Positions 18,335 to 27,726 of a stretch of DNA of 64,000 nucleotides are shown piece after piece; position 1 is the first letter of the stretch; each line of letters begins with the position of its first letter. A model generated the notes under the pieces. It was not told where the DNA came from. It ran no database searches and saw only the letters and a list, made by a program, of their open reading frames with translations. The stretch is from Robertmurraya sp047302285 (lineage in GTDB: Bacteria; Bacillota; Bacilli; Bacillales; Cytobacillaceae), in the NCBI RefSeq assembly GCF_047302285.1, contig NZ_CP154845.1, positions 4,650,001 through 4,714,000 of the forward strand. Reading direction: 5' to 3'. Both the position numbers and the translations under genes were made by a program.

Positions 18335-19476
18335 TCTAATCCCCCGTATCCAATTTTTAAATAGCCCTGAACGGTAAACATTTCTCCTGTTTTATATGTA
18401 TCCAAATTGCCACCAAGCTTTTGTAATCTATTTCGCATTTCCGTAAGACCAAAGCCTTCCGTAAATTTGCTGTCGTCTGTAACAGGATTATTGACTTCAA
18501 ATCGAAAAATTCCTCCACCTGGTGCCTCAAAGGAAATTTCCGCTTCCCGCGCCGAACTATGCTTCATCACATTTGTAAGAGCTTCTTGAACAGAACGATA
18601 AATCACGAAAGACTGCTCACCAGTTAGATGAGCCGAAAACGCACCATGTTTAACCGAAAAGTGGATTCGCAAGAGGCTTTCCATTTCCAGCTTACGAATT
18701 AATCGCAAGACCCCTGGTAACCCACCCGTTTCGTTCACTTTTAATGATTTGACCGCTCTTCTCGTTTCTTCTAGACTTTCACTTGCCAGCTCTTTCAAAA
18801 ATCGTACCTGCTCTTGATCCTGTTCAAAAACTTTTAAACGAAAGGCCTCTAATTGAATGATAAGGGCCGAAAGCTTATGTCCGACAGAATCATGAATTTC
18901 ATGGGCAATTAACATCCGCTCTTCTTGTCTTGTTTCTTCTTCTTCAGAAAAAACACGTCGTTTTACATTTCTATATTCACTAAGAAGAGCCTCATACCTC
19001 GCCTCTAGATCTTGATTGTGATCAGTAATTTTTTTATAAAAAGTCATCGCGATAAGAAGGATGAACATGTAGATAACGATGAAAGCTTGCATGGATGGGG
19101 CAAGTCCCATATGAAAGGTCGTGAAGCTCAAGCCTGCTGTACAAATCACCCCTAGTAACAAACTAAGCACAAATCTCAAACGGTAAAAACCTTCTCCAAT
19201 TAAGAGCGATAGGACAAGAATAAAGTAAGGATTAAAGTTTCCATCCATGTCAGGAAAAAACGTGAACATGGCAATAATAGCCTGCGTAAAGAATAACGTG
19301 CTTACTATTTTGGGCTTCGCTAAGAATAATGGCAGGATGAAGAATAAAACGAAATACAATGCCGTTCCAAATAGCCTTCCTGTCATTCCTAGAATCTCTT
19401 CGTTGAAAAAATGAAGCCCTAACAACCAAATGCTCAAATTCAGTAAGAGCCATAACCAATATGAGAACATCTTCAT
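18331..19476 (-). CDS. lnrJ: Sensor histidine kinase (HisKA_3), LnrJ-like
   Basis: About 381 residues. Six tightly packed membrane helices in the first 145 residues with short loops suggest sensing within the membrane. A coiled linker (residues 150-180) leads to the DHp domain with phosphoacceptor His in AHEIHDSVGHKLSALIIQLE and a HATPase domain (EALTNVMKHS, GFGLTEMRNRLQKLGG). An ATG at 19491 exists but AAGGAGG lies just after it, so 19476 (or the ATG two codons later) is preferred. LnrJ senses linearmycins in B. subtilis; the ligand here is inferred. Confidence 0.8.
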   Translation of the reverse strand: MKMFSYWLWLLLNLSIWLLGLHFFNEEILGMTGRLFGTALYFVLFFILPLFLAKPKIVSTLFFTQAIIAMFTFFPDMDGNFNPYFILVLSLLIGEGFYRLRFVLSLLLGVICTAGLSFTTFHMGLAPSMQAFIVIYMFILLIAMTFYKKITDHNQDLEARYEALLSEYRNVKRRVFSEEEETRQEERMLIAHEIHDSVGHKLSALIIQLEAFRLKVFEQDQEQVRFLKELASESLEETRRAVKSLKVNETGGLPGVLRLIRKLEMESLLRIHFSVKHGAFSAHLTGEQSFVIYRSVQEALTNVMKHSSAREAEISFEAPGGGIFRFEVNNPVTDDSKFTEGFGLTEMRNRLQKLGGNLDTYKTGEMFTVQGYLKIGYGGLE

Positions 19477-19628
19477 CCCGCCTCCTTCCATCTATTCTAA
19501 CGTTTTTTTGTTCGCTCGTCTTATCATTGAAAAATGAACGTTTCTACACGCCTCCTCATTTTCATTATTTTGCGAATAGCTATTCTCTTTTTTGACATCA
19601 TAATAAATAAAACAATGGGGAGGATACA

Positions 19629-20105
19629 ATGGAATTTGTCATTTATTTCTTTCTTTCATGGCTTGTCGTTTCCATATATATGGTTACAAAGAAGAAGTTG
19701 CATTTTATTGAGAGTACGTTCATCTATCTTCTAATATTAATCATTAGTGTCCATTATTCATGGATCATAGTAGATGAATTAGAGTATATATCTATTGTCA
19801 AAAAATACTTGCCTTATCTTGCTTTCTTACTAAATCGAAGTATCGTCATACCGTTTCTAATTTTATTAATTCTAAATTTTGTAGTTAAAACAACGAATTT
19901 CTTACATAAAGCTATGCTCGTGTTCTTATTTATGCTTATATTTGTTAGCCTTAGTTTTTTATCAACAATACTTCATATCTCTGAATATAAACATTGGAGC
20001 CTTTGGTATGAAGCAATCTACTACATTTGTCTCGTTAGCATCTCATTTTTTAGTTACAAATTATTTAAATCGTTGGGTTCGTTAAAAAGCTATCACCAAA
20101 ACTAG
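19629..20105 (+). CDS. Small membrane protein of unknown function
   Basis: 158 residues, almost entirely hydrophobic, with five predicted membrane helices. It starts at an ATG after GGGGAGGA. No motif recognised. The next gene, 25 bp downstream, is another multi-helix protein of similar size, and the two probably form one transcription unit. Confidence 0.6.
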   Translation: MEFVIYFFLSWLVVSIYMVTKKKLHFIESTFIYLLILIISVHYSWIIVDELEYISIVKKYLPYLAFLLNRSIVIPFLILLILNFVVKTTNFLHKAMLVFLFMLIFVSLSFLSTILHISEYKHWSLWYEAIYYICLVSISFFSYKLFKSLGSLKSYHQN

Positions 20106-20130
20106 TCGTTAGGGATGTGAAAAAAAGACA

Positions 20131-20622
20131 ATGATTCTTTGGGAAACGTATGATAAAAATGAAATCTATATAATCATTATGTTACTTATTGCTTATCTTG
20201 CTGTCATTATTTTACCTAAAAAGCTTCCTTTACAAATCATGATCTTGTTTCTAGTATGGGGATTTGCTAGTGCAACCCTATTTGACTTTACCATTGGCGG
20301 AGGCTTGTTTGATTTTTATAAAGTGAATGACTCCAATAGATATGAACTGTCTGATTTGTTAACTTATTTTTTATTCGCTACTTTTAGCTATTTTTTTATT
20401 TATTTTTATGAGCTGTTGCATATTAGCAAAAAGTATTTTATTTTTTACATACTAGGTTGGACCATTATCGGCTTAACCATGGAAAAATTCTCTTCTATCA
20501 TGGGAGTTACCCATTACCAGCAAGGATACAAGATTCACTTTTCATTAATTGTTTTTCTAATTGTCCAAACCACGACAGCCCTTTATTATGAACTACTGAA
20601 GAAGAAGCTTCAAACTATATAA
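20131..20622 (+). CDS. Small membrane protein of unknown function
   Basis: 163 residues with five membrane helices (about 10-30, 36-53, 75-95, 101-118 and 135-152) and a short Lys-rich tail. A conserved-looking core TLFDFTIGGGLFDFYKVND sits between helices. The ribosome site is weak. Probably co-transcribed with the gene before it; no function recognised. Confidence 0.6.
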   Translation: MILWETYDKNEIYIIIMLLIAYLAVIILPKKLPLQIMILFLVWGFASATLFDFTIGGGLFDFYKVNDSNRYELSDLLTYFLFATFSYFFIYFYELLHISKKYFIFYILGWTIIGLTMEKFSSIMGVTHYQQGYKIHFSLIVFLIVQTTTALYYELLKKKLQTI

Positions 20623-20717
20623 GGGAACCGTAATTTATCTAACTTACTCGACTTATGAGCATTTTCGTACTCCTAGAAAAATGAGATTGAACGAAAAGTG
20701 CCTTTGACAATCGAGAA

Positions 20718-21263
20718 TCATTTTTTCATATCCATTTTCAACAACGAATACATATACAAATCATCAAATTTCTCACGTGTAAATTCATAGTTTCTTAAGA
20801 GGCCTTCGCGAACAAAGCCTTGATTTTCTACTAGTTTTTGTGATGGTAGATTCGGTGGTTCAATTAAAGCTTCAATTCTATGGATTTCCATATGCTCAAA
20901 GCCATATTGTATGATGGCATTAATCGCTTCTCTGGCGATTCCTTGTCCCCAATATTTTCTACTAAGTTCAAAGCCAATTTCCGTGCGATAATGCTGAGGA
21001 ACTCTGTTATGAAAACCACAACTCCCTATCACTTCCCCTTGGTCTTTTAACGTGATGCCCCATCGAATCCCTGTTTTATTCTTTAGGATAGATTGATACC
21101 ATGATATTTCATCTAACGCTTCCTCTATCGTCTGAAAAGGTTCTAACCCATAATATTGCATCACTTCTTCATCTGAAAGATAGCTTAAAATATGAGGGGC
21201 GTCTTCTTTAGTTACTTGTCTTAATTCTAATCTTTCTGTCTCAAGTACTGGAAATATAGTCAT
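20718..21263 (-). CDS. GNAT N-acetyltransferase, RimJ/RimL type
   Basis: 181 residues. Opens LETERLELRQVTKEDA, the usual start of RimJ-like acetyltransferases. Residues 95-125 hold the acetyl-CoA loop (RKYWGQGIAREAINAII) and 130-160 the IEALIEPPNLPSQKLVENQGF segment. Likely acetylates a protein N-terminus or small amine; substrate unknown. It is 27 bp downstream of the nucleotidyltransferase gene on the same strand. Confidence 0.85.
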   Translation of the reverse strand: MTIFPVLETERLELRQVTKEDAPHILSYLSDEEVMQYYGLEPFQTIEEALDEISWYQSILKNKTGIRWGITLKDQGEVIGSCGFHNRVPQHYRTEIGFELSRKYWGQGIAREAINAIIQYGFEHMEIHRIEALIEPPNLPSQKLVENQGFVREGLLRNYEFTREKFDDLYMYSLLKMDMKK

Positions 21264-21290
21264 AATCCATTACTCCTCTGCGTATTTTCA

Positions 21291-21863
21291 TCACTTTAAA
21301 AGATGATTTACCTGAACCATATACCAAATAGATGACCAATTCTTTGCTTTGACCCGCTCTTCATAGACAAGTATTTTTTCCATATTTTCGCTATAATCTG
21401 GAGTTGGATGAACCTCCAAATGAAGAACATCTCGAACTCCATGCGGCGCAGTTAAGATCACATTGTCCTTCTCATCTAATTGTACTCCCAACGCCGTCAC
21501 CGTTTCAGGAAATTTTGAAATCGCATCAACAGATGAATGATAAGGAGTCGTATTACTTTTGAGGTGCATTCTCGCTTGGTTTTTCACAGACCAAGGGATG
21601 TCAGGATTTATCGCTGTTAACTTTTTTTCCAACTCTTTTTCATAGGACTCTTCAATGTTTGTTGGATCAAAATAGATGACATCGACATCAGCAAGAGACG
21701 TTCTCTCTTTAAAATGATGGAGCACATCCCATATTTTTGAACGAACAAAGCCCGCACACACCCACCAATCTGGTAAATTCAATGTTTGCGCTGCTTTTAA
21801 AATTTCCATCATCCACTCATCCTCTTGGATAGCTGAAATGATATCCTTTTCATTATTGAGCAT
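21291..21863 (-). CDS. Nucleotidyltransferase family protein (NTP_transf_6 type)
   Basis: 190 residues. WWVCAGFVRSKIWDVLHHF followed by LADVDVIYFDP resembles the family of small nucleotidyltransferase-fold proteins (PF06042), with an Asp-rich metal site (DVDVIYFD). Further features typical of the family are KNQARMH and the VTALGVQL segment. Substrate unknown. Co-directional with the GNAT gene. Confidence 0.75.
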   Translation of the reverse strand: MLNNEKDIISAIQEDEWMMEILKAAQTLNLPDWWVCAGFVRSKIWDVLHHFKERTSLADVDVIYFDPTNIEESYEKELEKKLTAINPDIPWSVKNQARMHLKSNTTPYHSSVDAISKFPETVTALGVQLDEKDNVILTAPHGVRDVLHLEVHPTPDYSENMEKILVYEERVKAKNWSSIWYMVQVNHLLK

Positions 21864-21886
21864 GTTTGGACTCCTTCAATATCTGA

Positions 21887-22112
21887 TTATATTTTTCTAG
21901 CAACATATGTAATGGCATTTGTTTTCAAAATAACTGGTTTATTATCGCGAGCAATTTCATATTTTAACGGTTTAACATGTTGAGTTAATACCTTCCAGCT
22001 ATTAATTGACAGGCTTATGTAACCACGAACCTTCTTCAAACAATTTATAGTTCTCATAACAGAAGGCATGGTATTTCTTTTCTTCATTCCGGATGTATTC
22101 CAATCTTTCCAA
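21887..22112 (-). pseudogene. Remnant of a class I SAM-dependent methyltransferase
   Basis: From a TTG at 22112, behind GGGAGG, the frame reads MERLEYIRNEEKKYHAFCYE and then NYKLFEEGSWLHKPV, the N-terminus of a common Bacillus methyltransferase, before meeting a stop. A second frame supplies a C-terminus-like tail ending KTNAITYVARKI. The whole SAM-binding core is missing, so an internal deletion of several hundred bases is inferred. Family recognition is from memory of the N-terminal motif. Confidence 0.55.
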
Positions 22113-22464
22113 CCCGAGGCCTCCCTTTACTACTTCTTACATTACACTTCTTTAACGGAAAGTGAAAATCCTTCCTCACACGAAAAGGCGAATCATGTTC
22201 GCCTCGTTTACATCTCATCAGGAGTTCCATTCCAAGTAATCTTAACCCTTTTTTAAGCACGATCTTGACTGAATAGACCAATGATAGTCTTGATTGTTTT
22301 TGCTCAAGATCATCTAAATACGGACGGAACCGTAGTATTTATTGAACGCTTTGGAAAGCTCGATTAAGAATTTCGCTCAATATTGTAAGCAATTATTTAT
22401 TATATTTCTTTCAAATCGACTATAATCTATTTAACTTTATTTTCCACCAAGATGAGGTGAAGGT
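22113..22464. other. Intergenic region before the MFS gene
   Basis: No convincing gene. It contains a 7-bp hairpin AGGCGAA/TTCGCCT (22186-22204) and AT-rich promoter-like DNA before 22465. Confidence 0.5.
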
Positions 22465-23739
22465 TTGAAACGGATTCATTATAGCTGGATTATATTATTT
22501 ATCACCTTTTTTGCCATTATCGCGGCGGGAATAACCCGCTCCTCTTCGGGGGTTTTTATTGTTCCTTTTGAAAATGATTTCGGTTGGGATCGTTCAGTCA
22601 TTTCCTTTGCCTTTGCTATTAGTCTATTTCTCTATGGCTTTTCTGGACCTTTCATGGCCGCCTTAGTAGATGTTGTGGGACTCAAGAAAATGATGTTATT
22701 AGCGATGGCCACACTGATTGCAGGTTTAGGTCTTACCTTTTTGATGAATGAAGTTTGGCAGTTGATCCTCATTTGGGGAGTCATCATTGGACTCGGCTCA
22801 AGTTTGTTTTTAACGATATTAAGTCCCCATATTGCCAATCGATGGTTCGTCAAAAAAAGAGGATTAGCTGTTGGTATTTTAACGGCTAGTACGGCAACAG
22901 GACAGTTGGTGCTTCTTCCTGTATTAGCAGCCCTTGTTGAATCTTATTCATGGCAATGGGCGATTGGTCTTATCCTCATTTTGAGCGTAGTTATGTTTGC
23001 AATCATTCTCTTTTTCATGAAAAGCTCTCCAAAGGATATGGGAATTCTCCCTTATGGACTTCAGGATGAACAACACGAAGAAGTGGATGTTAGGCAAAAG
23101 CGCAATCCGATCATGATCGCTTTTTCAACCCTTTTTGATGCGATTAAAGTTAAAGAATTTTGGTTATTGGCAGGCAGTTTCTTCATTTGCGGTCTTTCAA
23201 CAAGTGGATTAATTGGGACCCATTTCATTTCGTACTGCATTGGTTTCGGGTTTACTGCTGTGACTGCCGCCTCCATGCTTTCCTTAATGGGTATGTTTGA
23301 TTTAATCGGAACAACCCTTTCTGGGTGGCTTTCAGATCGCTTTGACAACCGCTGGCTTTTATTCTGGTATTACGGTTTGAGAGGTTTGTCCCTGCTTATT
23401 CTTCCCTTTGCTCTAACACATGGATCGGTCACACTTTTAATCATCTTTTCGATCTTTTATGGACTTGACTGGATCGCCACCGTTCCACCAACTGTTAATA
23501 TTTCAAGACAAATCTTCGGTGTAGAAAAAAGTGTGGTCATCTATGGTTGGATTTTTGCGGCCCACCAAGTAGGAGCAGCGGTTGCAGCGAGTGGTGCAGG
23601 CATTATTTATAAGGTCTTTAACTCCTATTCATGGGCATTTCTCATGGCTGGAGGTTTCTGCCTACTTGCTTGTTTATTTGTGATTGTCATTAAGAAGCAA
23701 GAAAAAGAGGTGGAAATTGAACCGTCTCAGCGGATTTGA
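22465..23739 (+). CDS. MFS transporter, 12 helices
   Basis: 424 residues, starting at a TTG after GAGGTGAAGG. Twelve membrane helices; loop 2-3 motif DVVGLKKMMLL and the R-W-F-V-K-K-R-G-L-A-V-G-I segment after helix 4 place it with the oxalate/monocarboxylate-like MFS group (YbfB/YcxA relatives in B. subtilis). A central cytoplasmic loop is near residues 200-220. Substrate unknown. Monocistronic; followed by palindromic repeats and a terminator. Confidence 0.85.
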   Translation: MKRIHYSWIILFITFFAIIAAGITRSSSGVFIVPFENDFGWDRSVISFAFAISLFLYGFSGPFMAALVDVVGLKKMMLLAMATLIAGLGLTFLMNEVWQLILIWGVIIGLGSSLFLTILSPHIANRWFVKKRGLAVGILTASTATGQLVLLPVLAALVESYSWQWAIGLILILSVVMFAIILFFMKSSPKDMGILPYGLQDEQHEEVDVRQKRNPIMIAFSTLFDAIKVKEFWLLAGSFFICGLSTSGLIGTHFISYCIGFGFTAVTAASMLSLMGMFDLIGTTLSGWLSDRFDNRWLLFWYYGLRGLSLLILPFALTHGSVTLLIIFSIFYGLDWIATVPPTVNISRQIFGVEKSVVIYGWIFAAHQVGAAVAASGAGIIYKVFNSYSWAFLMAGGFCLLACLFVIVIKKQEKEVEIEPSQRI

Positions 23740-23771
23740 CGTTAAGAACTCGGCGAGCTAAAGAGGAAAAT

Positions 23772-23956
23772 AGAAGGAAAATTTCCGCTTAATTAACAAA
23801 TATCATGCAAAACAGCTTATATAGGCGGAGAATTTCCGCCTATTGGCTCTAATATCGTGAAAATAGGTGATTTTACACTGTATAAGCGGAAAAACTTCCG
23901 TTATTTCCTATCCAACGAGCTCCATTCTGTATATAAGCGGAAAATTTCCGCTTATA
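23772..23956. repeat. Four palindromic GCGGAAATTTCCGC-type repeats
   Basis: Palindromic units lie at about 23772-23791, 23821-23843, 23881-23904 and 23932-23956. The last has perfect 12-bp arms (TATAAGCGGAAA/TTTCCGCTTATA) around one A; the others are degenerate copies. Spacing is about 50-60 bp. They fill the gap after the MFS gene. Confidence 0.7.
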
Positions 23957-23998
23957 ACAGTGGAGCAAAATTTTAGAATGCGAATCAACAGAACAGAC

Positions 23999-24045
23999 AA
24001 GCAAGAGGAGAATAACAAACCGTTTTTCTCCTCTTGCTTTATTTT
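23999..24045 (+). terminator. Strong terminator of the MFS gene
   Basis: A 14-bp perfect stem (AAGCAAGAGGAGAA with its complement at 24026-24039) followed by TTTATTTT. Confidence 0.85.
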
Positions 24046-24072
24046 AGGGATTTTTCAGACAGCCCACCCTTT

Positions 24073-24528
24073 CTAAACAGTGTAAAGTAAAGTCCCAAGT
24101 TCCTTAGGGGACTCCTTCGTCATCTTGATTTGAACTAGCAGACCTGCTCCAGCCTCAACCAATAAGTAAAGATCGTCTAATTCAAAAACAAGACTAGTCA
24201 GAACCTCTTCATCCTCTTTTTTGTAACCATAACCACTCACGCTTCTTATCGCATTTTGCTCTAATAGGATGCTTGAACTCATGATCGAGTATTTTTGATG
24301 GGGCAAATCAGTTTCCATCGTAGGAAGAGGCTCAGGCGTATCTTGTTCTGTCACAGCTAGAATGTCATCAAACTCCTCATTTTCGATACTCTTAATCCTC
24401 CAATACTTTGCTTCAGAAGTCTCTGAGCCTCTTATTTTTAAAATTGGTTCTACTGCAAGTAGTGTACAAGTTTTACTCGTGTACTGAGTATCTAGCTTAT
24501 GCGCATAAATCCCGATAAGTAGGGAGCC
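24073..24528 (-). pseudogene. Probable 5'-truncated gene of unknown family
   Basis: An open frame of 151 codons follows directly, and in the same frame, after the stop codon of the gene at 24529-24834. It has no ATG, GTG or TTG until 24354, yet the upstream part reads like protein (SLLIGIYAHKLDTQY, AKYWRIKSIENEEFDDILA). The C-terminus ends LGTLLYTV. The 93-codon ORF from GTG at 24354 is an alternative, but a start-less remnant fits better. No family recognised. Confidence 0.45.
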
Positions 24529-24834
24529 TTAATATCCTTGCCCTTGATTTACTTTTCTAATTTCTTCAAAAATATCAAACTGAGTTCTGCCATTCTTTTT
24601 CTCTACGAGAATAACAAAGATAGAACCATTTGCTTCAACAGAATAAGTTTTACCTCCAATATGTTCAATGTCTTCTATTTCCCCATCGAACAATTCTTCC
24701 ATTACCGCCGGATCCGAAAGCAAACGATCAACCTCACTCTTCGTTCGCATCTCTGTAAAGATCTCAATTGGATTCAGCAACAACAACACGATTGCCACTA
24801 GCAAAAATAGAATTACTTTTGTCCCTTTCCCCAT
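24529..24834 (-). CDS. Small membrane-anchored protein of unknown function
   Basis: 101 residues. The start is the ATG at 24834, eight bases after GAGGTGG; a longer TTG-started frame (24858) would swallow this site. One N-terminal membrane helix (KVILFLLVAIVLLLLNPI), then a soluble domain of about 75 residues (EELFDGEIEDIEHIGGKTYSV). No lipobox. Function unknown. Confidence 0.6.
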   Translation of the reverse strand: MGKGTKVILFLLVAIVLLLLNPIEIFTEMRTKSEVDRLLSDPAVMEELFDGEIEDIEHIGGKTYSVEANGSIFVILVEKKNGRTQFDIFEEIRKVNQGQGY

Positions 24835-24956
24835 ATAAAATCCCACCTCACATCTCAATTTTTATTAGTGTTTTTCTAGTTTCAATCCTGACACCTGTGC
24901 AAGAAGGTTTCTATAGTAAAGCAATTCTCAAACTAGTTCATCTTTTTGACAGCAAA

Positions 24957-24989
24957 ATGCCTATTTGGTTAATTGTACCAAATAGGCAT
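24957..24989 (-). terminator. Terminator of the ABC exporter operon
   Basis: ATGCCTATTTGG and CCAAATAGGCAT form a perfect 12-bp stem with a 9-base loop, followed on the minus strand by TTTT. It lies 68 bp after the permease stop. Confidence 0.75.
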
Positions 24990-25056
24990 AAATTTGTGAC
25001 TTCCTATTCAATTTCCGCATACTTTTTTCTTTCAACTAGTATTGCATCTAAACCCA

Positions 25057-26667
25057 TTATCCGGCAATGTCCCGTTTGTTATAGCCTGTAAAACCAATTA
25101 CCATTAAAACTATCGCAATCAACGTTAAGATTATCAACGCCATGGTATTCCCATCATCTACTGGAATTTGTGGGACATGTTCAAAGACAGAGATACTATT
25201 CATCCAATTTGGAAAATCGAGCAGTCCGCTTAGGTAAACAACAACAAAGCAATAGACAACATATAACCATATTAAACCTGTCAACTTTGGAATTGCCCCG
25301 ACTAGTAAAATAACTAAACCAATAACAGCCCAACTCGCTGGCAAATAAACATATGCTGAAGCAAAAGTTGTACTAAATGATAATGCCTCATCCATCACTG
25401 TCCCACTAACTGACCATAGCCCTAAGGCAACAAGTGATTGCATGAGAAAGCTTACAACAACCGCTAAGAAGCTGTGACTCGCTAATATACGAGTTCGTGA
25501 TACTGCACGACTGTAAAAATTTTCTGTGAGGTTTTTCGTTTCTTCAGCCTTTAATTTTAGAACGACCATCACAGCTGGAACAAGGCTTATCAAAGACATA
25601 ATCGCCATTAGTAATGTAATAAATTGCTCCGTCAGCGTGTAATCCGAATCGACTTCAACAAATGCTTGCATAAGTTCAATGTCAGCAAAGTATGTTTCTA
25701 AATCTCCTAGAATGGCTCCAAAAGAACTACTCAAAGCAAATAATCCAATCGCCCACGCAATTATATTGGTTCGTTGCAGCCTGAAAGTAAGCCCTAATGT
25801 TGTTCGTAAAAAAGTTGAAGCATGTGTGTTACCTTTCCTTGCAGCAATAAAACCAGACCCTAAATCACGTATAGAGTGTAAATAAAATGCTACAACTCCA
25901 AATAAAATGGCAACGATAATAGATAATAAAACCGGCCACCAATCATTTTCTGCGAATACTCCCGTTCTGACGGTCCAGCCAAGTGGCGATATCCATGACA
26001 AAGTATCGCTACTCACATCTCCTATTGCTCGAACAAGATAAGCGATGATTAACAACATAAAAGAGAACATGGTCGTTCCTCTTGAAGTTTCAGTAAGCTG
26101 AGCAAAGACCGCGGTAAAGGCTGCAAATAGTAGACCTGTTGCCCCTAAAATGGAACCATATAAGAAAGAATCTTCTACATGGATGCCTTCTATTCCTAAG
26201 GAAGCTAAACCAATCCCTGTTAATAAAGCGAGCAATACATGGGTCGATACGATAACGATCATGACCGCACTAGCATAGGAGAGTCGACCAACAGAAAGTG
26301 CACGAATCATTTCAACACGCCCATCCTCTTCGTCCCCTCGGGTAGCCCGCCCGACAAGCAGTATACTCATGATCGCTACGGCAATAGCAGTAAAAAGCAA
26401 CATTTCATTGGCAAACATCGTACCGATAGAATGCACGTATGCTTCTACTTCATATCCTGGTCCAAGCATCGCCACCATCGCTGGATTATCCATTGTCATA
26501 GATGCAGCTTGCCTGGACTGTTCATCGCCATAAACTTCTGGGTAGAATGCGGCAACTGACAAGGTAATTCCAAGTAAACTAATTAACCAAACAAGAATTT
26601 TAAACCGCTGTTGTCTGAAAATGAACGCTGTTAAATGCTTGGTTCCTTTAAAATATCTCTCGTACAT
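25057..26667 (-). CDS. ABC exporter permease, TnrB-like (polyketide antibiotic exporter family)
   Basis: 536 residues with about twelve membrane helices in two similar halves. The pattern PEVYGDEQSRQAASMTMDNP with AMLGPGY, then GDEEDGRVEMIRALSVGR, is typical of COG3559-type exporters. The start overlaps the ATPase stop by 1 bp. It works with the ATPase at 26667-27581; the drug is unknown. A divergent TetR regulator suggests induction by the substrate. Confidence 0.82.
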   Translation of the reverse strand: MYERYFKGTKHLTAFIFRQQRFKILVWLISLLGITLSVAAFYPEVYGDEQSRQAASMTMDNPAMVAMLGPGYEVEAYVHSIGTMFANEMLLFTAIAVAIMSILLVGRATRGDEEDGRVEMIRALSVGRLSYASAVMIVIVSTHVLLALLTGIGLASLGIEGIHVEDSFLYGSILGATGLLFAAFTAVFAQLTETSRGTTMFSFMLLIIAYLVRAIGDVSSDTLSWISPLGWTVRTGVFAENDWWPVLLSIIVAILFGVVAFYLHSIRDLGSGFIAARKGNTHASTFLRTTLGLTFRLQRTNIIAWAIGLFALSSSFGAILGDLETYFADIELMQAFVEVDSDYTLTEQFITLLMAIMSLISLVPAVMVVLKLKAEETKNLTENFYSRAVSRTRILASHSFLAVVVSFLMQSLVALGLWSVSGTVMDEALSFSTTFASAYVYLPASWAVIGLVILLVGAIPKLTGLIWLYVVYCFVVVYLSGLLDFPNWMNSISVFEHVPQIPVDDGNTMALIILTLIAIVLMVIGFTGYNKRDIAG

Positions 26668-27581
26668 TATATCGACCCCTCTGCCCTAGAGTTAGAGTGT
26701 GGTCTACCTTGATAATGACGCATAAATAAATCTTCTAATGTTGGTGGGGCACTTTCTAATTTTAAAATCCCAAACCCACTAATATAACGAATGACTGAAT
26801 CAAGTTCATCTGTATCCACCTGGAAAGTAAGCTCTAAATCTTTTTCCTTCAAATTGTAAATCCCTTTTAGTTTGTTTAGAGAATCTATTTGTTCTTTCGT
26901 TTTAATTGTTAAATGAGTACGAGTTAAATGTCTTAATTCATCTAATGTTCCAGTTTCAATGATCTTCCCTTGACGGATAATGCCTACCCGATCACATAAT
27001 TTTTCGACCTCTGATAATATGTGACTGGATAGTAAGACACTTTTACCAGCCTTTTTTGCCTCCAGCACACATTCCTGGAAGATATTTTCCATCAACGGAT
27101 CAAGTCCTGATGTTGGCTCATCTAAAATATAAAGATCCGCATCCGATGCAAATGCAGCGATTAATGCCACCTTTTGTCGATTCCCTTTCGAATACGTTCT
27201 ACTTTTTTTGGTTGGATCAAAATCAAATTTCTTTATTAAACTTTCTCGTCTTTCCTTATTTGTGCTTCCATTCATTTTCATAAAGAGATCAATCACTTCG
27301 CCACCAGTCAAATTTGGCCATAGATTCACATCACCTGGCACATATGCAATACGTTTATGAATGTCAACAGCATCCGACCATGCATCCTTACCAAAAATTC
27401 TAGCCTCACCTTGGGACGCCTTTAACATTCCGAGTAATATTCGAATAGTGGTTGATTTCCCTGCCCCATTCGGACCTATAAAACCGTAAACTTCTCCCTC
27501 CTTCACTTCCATACTCACACCATCTAATGCAGTAAACTTTCCAAATTTTTTCGTTAGATTGTTCGTTTTTAATATCGTCAT
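26667..27581 (-). CDS. ABC transporter ATP-binding protein
   Basis: 304 residues. Walker A GPNGAGKST, Q-loop AYVPGDVNLWPN, signature YSKGNRQKVALI (LSGGQ variant), Walker B LYILDEPTSGLDP, and an H-loop in SSHILSEVEKL. The C-terminal 80 residues form the regulatory tail of drug and lantibiotic exporters. First gene of a two-gene leftward operon with the permease, divergent from a TetR gene across 145 bp. Confidence 0.9.
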   Translation of the reverse strand: MTILKTNNLTKKFGKFTALDGVSMEVKEGEVYGFIGPNGAGKSTTIRILLGMLKASQGEARIFGKDAWSDAVDIHKRIAYVPGDVNLWPNLTGGEVIDLFMKMNGSTNKERRESLIKKFDFDPTKKSRTYSKGNRQKVALIAAFASDADLYILDEPTSGLDPLMENIFQECVLEAKKAGKSVLLSSHILSEVEKLCDRVGIIRQGKIIETGTLDELRHLTRTHLTIKTKEQIDSLNKLKGIYNLKEKDLELTFQVDTDELDSVIRYISGFGILKLESAPPTLEDLFMRHYQGRPHSNSRAEGSI

Positions 27582-27623
27582 CTATTTTTCTCCTCTCGCT
27601 AATTATGAAATATATTAACTTAT

Positions 27624-27674
27624 ATAGTTCATTATATACAAAACTCATGCTATTCTCAACAGTTTATGAACTAT
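27624..27674. promoter_or_regulatory. Putative TetR operator half-sites in divergent promoter
   Basis: ATAGTTCAT (27624-27632) and ATGAACTAT (27666-27674) are exact inverted copies 33 bp apart between the ABC exporter and TetR genes. Confidence 0.4.
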
Positions 27675-27726
27675 TTTTGTTGTTAAATTACATATTTTTC
27701 ATTAAACTAACAATGAGGTGAAAGAA

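Noticed and set aside
22084..22281. 65-codon minus-strand ORF upstream of the methyltransferase remnant
   Set aside because: It overlaps the better-supported remnant frame and shows no protein-like pattern.
23772..23956. Possibility that the palindromic cluster is a CRISPR array
   Set aside because: Units are degenerate palindromes of 20-25 bp with unequal conservation, only four copies, and no cas genes nearby.
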